From NCBI GenBank assembly GCA_964630835.1, contig CAZVZM010000027.1, positions 1 to 26,195 on the forward strand: a stretch of DNA of 26,195 bases, written 5' to 3'. The stretch comes from Halarsenatibacter sp964630835 (lineage in GTDB: Bacteria; Bacillota; Halanaerobiia; Halanaerobiales; Halarsenatibacteraceae). A program made the translations under genes and the position numbers. The notes beneath the pieces are model-generated. The model saw nothing but the letters and a program-made list of their open reading frames with translations, searched no databases and was not told where the DNA came from. Numbering within the stretch: position 1 is the first letter of the stretch; every line of letters begins with the position of its first letter. Of the stretch, positions 24,047 to 26,195 are shown in pieces.

Positions 24047-24286
24047 TTAACTTTCTTCCTCACCGGGCATAGCCTCCTCAATTGAACGGGACGGTTCAAT
24101 TGTGGAAATAGCATGCTTGAATATTAGCTTGTTTTTTCCCTCATCTCTGAGAATTATTGTAAAATTGTCAAATCCCTCGACATACCCCGAAAGCTGATAA
24201 CCACTGACAAGATAAACAGTAACTCTGATTTCATTTTTTCTCACGTGATTGAGTATCCGATCCTGATAATTATAATTATTTGGCAC
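24047..24286 (-). CDS. hfq: RNA chaperone Hfq
   Basis: 79 residues from GTG 24286, seven bases after AAGGGGGC. The Sm fold is intact: Q8 and DRILNHVRKNE at the N-terminus, VTVYLVSGYQLSGYVEGFDNF (Sm1, with Y25 and F42 at the RNA-binding faces) and the Sm2 signature LIFKHAISTI (K57, H58). A short acidic tail ends the protein. Hfq hexamers bind sRNAs and U-rich 3' ends. The usual partner miaA is not adjacent; instead the gene stands between a CheY-like gene and a binding-protein relic. Confidence 0.96.
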   Translation of the reverse strand: MPNNYNYQDRILNHVRKNEIRVTVYLVSGYQLSGYVEGFDNFTIILRDEGKNKLIFKHAISTIEPSRSIEEAMPGEEES

Positions 24287-24329
24287 CTAAAATGCCCCCT
24301 TTTAGCCGGTCAGTTTATTATTATGTAAT

Positions 24330-24358
24330 ATTATCTGTTAATTATTTTCTGGATTGAA
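24330..24358 (-). promoter_or_regulatory. Candidate hfq promoter
   Basis: On the minus strand TTCAAT, 17 bp, then GATAAT lie about 45 bases upstream of the hfq GTG. The match is moderate and the surrounding sequence is AT-rich. Confidence 0.4.
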
Positions 24359-24412
24359 CAGCAAAAGCCTCCTTTTCTCCCGGTAGAAACAAAAAAACCT
24401 GCAAAAAATGAT

Positions 24413-24790
24413 TTAATACCTTTGAAGAGCTTCCTCTATAATTCTCAATACTTTATCTTTATGAAAAGGCTTAACAATGAAGTCAGCAACACCCATATCG
24501 ATAGCCTCAATGACCAGATGTTTCTGGCCCATAGCACTAACAATTATTACAACAGCTTTTGAATTTATATCCAGTATTTTTTCTGTCGCCTCCAGCCCCC
24601 CCATGCGGGGCATAGTAATGTCCATCGTCACTACATCCGGCTCGACCTCTCTGTATTTTTCCACCGCCTCCACTCCATCGGCAGCCTCAGCCACTACTTC
24701 AAACGATGAATCCGCCAAAATATTTTTCAGTGTATCGCGCATAAATGCTGCATCATCAACAATCATGACAGTTGTATTATTTTCCTTCAA
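24413..24790 (-). CDS. cheY: CheY-like response regulator (stand-alone receiver)
   Basis: 125 residues and only a receiver domain. Start is TTG 24790, behind GGGTGGGG; a longer frame to 24832 lacks a site. All active-site residues are present: D12 and D13 (MIVDDAAFMRD), the phosphoacceptor D57 (VTMDITMP), S85 in place of threonine (VIIVSAMGQ) and K107 (FIVKPF). The 'DDAAFMRD ... TMDITMP' pattern is characteristic of Firmicute CheY proteins that bind the flagellar switch. With the chemotaxis receptor at 18990 it suggests a motile cell, although no che operon is in the window. A stand-alone regulator of another pathway is possible. Confidence 0.9.
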   Translation of the reverse strand: MKENNTTVMIVDDAAFMRDTLKNILADSSFEVVAEAADGVEAVEKYREVEPDVVTMDITMPRMGGLEATEKILDINSKAVVIIVSAMGQKHLVIEAIDMGVADFIVKPFHKDKVLRIIEEALQRY

Positions 24791-24833
24791 ATGAAACCCC
24801 ACCCATCTCAAAAACAATATGTCTATAATCAAA

Positions 24834-24862
24834 ATTACAGATGAATAATTTTATTCTTTCAA
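24834..24862 (-). promoter_or_regulatory. Candidate promoter of the CheY-like gene
   Basis: On the minus strand TTGAAA, 17 bp, then TGTAAT precede the TTG start by about 45 bases. The -35 is good and the -10 fair. Confidence 0.5.
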
Positions 24863-24891
24863 TATACAGATTAAATACAAATAACAAAATT

Positions 24892-24911
24892 CCACCCGTT
24901 GAGCCGGGCGG
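24892..24911 (-). terminator. Possible weak terminator
   Basis: CCGCCCG pairs with CGGGTGG on the minus strand (one G-U) around a six-base loop, followed by AATTTTG. It could end the degV transcript, although the gene stops about 340 bases upstream. Confidence 0.35.
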
Positions 24912-25073
24912 TAATGAAGGCAGCAAAAATCCTTCGAAAAATTTCATATTTTTCATTTAGCCTTACCCTGCTCTTAAAAATTATAACATTTTCCTCTAAA
25001 ATAGACAAGCAGATCGAGGCTGTCTGATAGATTATTCCGGTAAAAAACGGGAGCTTTTGTCGCTATTAAATTA

Positions 25074-25200
25074 TGGTTCTTTCTCCAGATAAGTTTATGA
25101 CTTTTGTTTAAGTTAATTTATATAATTTTTGTTCCCAGTATCTGTGCCTGGAAGCTATAAGGCTCCTCTCACAATGAAATTCCCCCTCTGCTTTCCAGCA
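25074..25200 (+). repeat. Dispersed intergenic repeat, copy F
   Basis: It runs GGTTCTTTCTCCAGATAAGT, then TTTTGTTTAAG, CTGGAAGCTATAAGGCTCCT, CTCACAATGAAATTCCCCCT and CTGCTTTCCAGCATAAATGG. With the copy at 23369 it defines the longer form. The shared frame reads GSYKAPLTMKFPLC. It lies in the 400-bp gap between the CheY-like gene and degV, which otherwise shows only a promoter and a weak hairpin. Confidence 0.75.
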
Positions 25201-25247
25201 TAAATGGCAACATCGGGAAATCTCTCTTGAGGCAGATATGCTGGCAA

Positions 25248-26114
25248 TTAAATTTTACACAGGGCCATGCCTAAAAGCCCCGGGCCTGCATGCACCACCA
25301 TAACAGGGCTGATCTGTCCCACATTAATTTCTCTTATGGGGTCTTTATCTTTAAATTTTTCTCTTATCTTTTCCGCCTCGTCACCAGCATCAGCATGCAT
25401 TATATCCAGGGCATACCCGGCGGTTTCCTCCATTTCCGCCTCAATTAGCTCTGCCATTTTATTCAGAGATGCTGCCCTTCCTCTCACCTTTTCTGCGGTA
25501 TAGTATTCTCCCTCTTCATCTATGGCAATGATCGGTTTTATATTGAGAAGCTCCCCGATAGTCCCCGACACTTTACCGATCCTGCCGCCAGCTTTGAGAT
25601 ATTTTAAAGTTCTAACAACAAAGTATATCTTTATTTCATCCTTTTTGGCCCGTACTCTCTCAACAATCTCAGAAAAACCTAGCTTACCTTCATCCACCAG
25701 ATCCTGCGCAAAAAGAACAAGGCGACCGAGCCCCATAGATAACATACCGGAGTCAATAACGCTAACCTCCATCTCATCCATCCTGCTGGCTACAAGATGG
25801 CAGTTGTCACAGGTTGCGGAAAGCCCCCCGGAAATATGCACTGAAATAATATGAGTATAGCCCTCATCCCCAAGCTTTTTATAAAGCTCCTCTATCTCAC
25901 CCGGTGAAGGCATGGAGGTTGTGGGAGTCTTTTCTTCCATGATTTCATATACCCGGGACGGTGTAATATTCACTCTATCCAGATACTGCTCGTCCTCAAT
26001 TATAACTTTAAGGGGCAGTGATCTTATGCCGCGATTTTTTAACTTCTCAGCCTCGATATCGCAGGTGCTGTCAGTGACCACTGCTATCTTCTCTTCGCTC
26101 CTCATGTCAGACAT
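25248..26114 (-). CDS. DegV / FakB-type fatty-acid-binding protein
   Basis: 288 residues, standard for the family. ATG 26114 follows GGGGGGT. Signature stretches are VVTDSTCDIEAE (11-22), TTSMPSPGEIEELY (about 65-78), ISVHISGGLSATCDNC with the carboxylate-binding serine region, TLKYLKAGGRIGKV (about 168-181) and the C-terminal HAGPGLLGMA. DegV proteins hold a single fatty acid and present it to the FakA kinase for phosphorylation, feeding exogenous or recycled fatty acids into phospholipids. fakA is not in the window and many genomes carry several degV paralogues, so the chain specificity is unknown. Confidence 0.93.
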   Translation of the reverse strand: MSDMRSEEKIAVVTDSTCDIEAEKLKNRGIRSLPLKVIIEDEQYLDRVNITPSRVYEIMEEKTPTTSMPSPGEIEELYKKLGDEGYTHIISVHISGGLSATCDNCHLVASRMDEMEVSVIDSGMLSMGLGRLVLFAQDLVDEGKLGFSEIVERVRAKKDEIKIYFVVRTLKYLKAGGRIGKVSGTIGELLNIKPIIAIDEEGEYYTAEKVRGRAASLNKMAELIEAEMEETAGYALDIMHADAGDEAEKIREKFKDKDPIREINVGQISPVMVVHAGPGLLGMALCKI

Positions 26115-26195
26115 CTGTCAGATACCCCCCTGCTTACAAATAATAATTTTATTTTTTTACCTTCTTTATAAAATTTGTCGTTTTTTAGAAAAACT

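Noticed and set aside
1..26195. CRISPR arrays, rRNA and tRNA genes
   Set aside because: No regularly spaced repeats, rRNA blocks or tRNA cloverleaf sequences were seen on either strand; the dispersed repeat copies are single and kilobases apart.

Overview
The window looks like a chromosomal segment of an anaerobic, diderm member of the Firmicutes, most probably the Halanaerobiales (inference). The case rests on classical low-GC Gram-positive control signals (strong AGGAGG ribosome sites, frequent TTG and GTG starts, a T-box riboswitch, an AbrB regulator, sigma-A promoters with 17-bp spacers) combined with a surface protease whose C-terminal third reads as an outer-membrane beta-barrel, together with hfq. 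Base composition is moderate and even. Nearly all genes lie on the minus strand; the plus-strand genes are a small anchored protein (11218-11769) and a chemotaxis receptor (18990-20651).

Layout in window order. 1-2300: the N-terminus of a secreted C45-like hydrolase, an alpha/beta hydrolase and a winged-helix regulator, separated by copies of a dispersed repeat. 2480-8060: two small membrane ORFs, a ZIP metal transporter, an MFS transporter, an exported TPR protein, a GNAT/FR47-type acyltransferase, a small membrane protein and a TspO-family protein. 8149-10776: the large metallopeptidase/propeller/beta-barrel protein. 11218-15217: a membrane-anchored beta-repeat protein converging on a single-chain pyruvate carboxylase. 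15395-18730: the argG-argH operon with a sigma-A promoter, an arginine-type T-box with terminator, and a 24-codon leader ORF. 18990-20931: a chemotaxis receptor without a second membrane segment or HAMP, converging on abrB. 21131-21470: an ORF-less structured RNA element resembling an IS200/IS605-type omega RNA (HEARO/IscB-like). 21467-23335: a cNMP-binding/DUF2225 protein coupled to hemolysin III. 23589-24790: a truncated sugar-binding-protein relic abutting hfq, then a CheY-like regulator. 25248-26114: DegV/FakB.

Metabolically, pyruvate carboxylase supplies oxaloacetate, and hence aspartate, which ArgG uses with citrulline; ArgH then gives arginine and fumarate. The T-box implies that argGH transcription rises when uncharged tRNA-Arg accumulates. 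The most unusual items are the orphan omega-RNA-like element, whose right end supplies the stop codon of the neighbouring gene, a repeat family seen in most of the longer gaps that keeps a partly conserved peptide frame, and the leader ORF between the T-box and argG.
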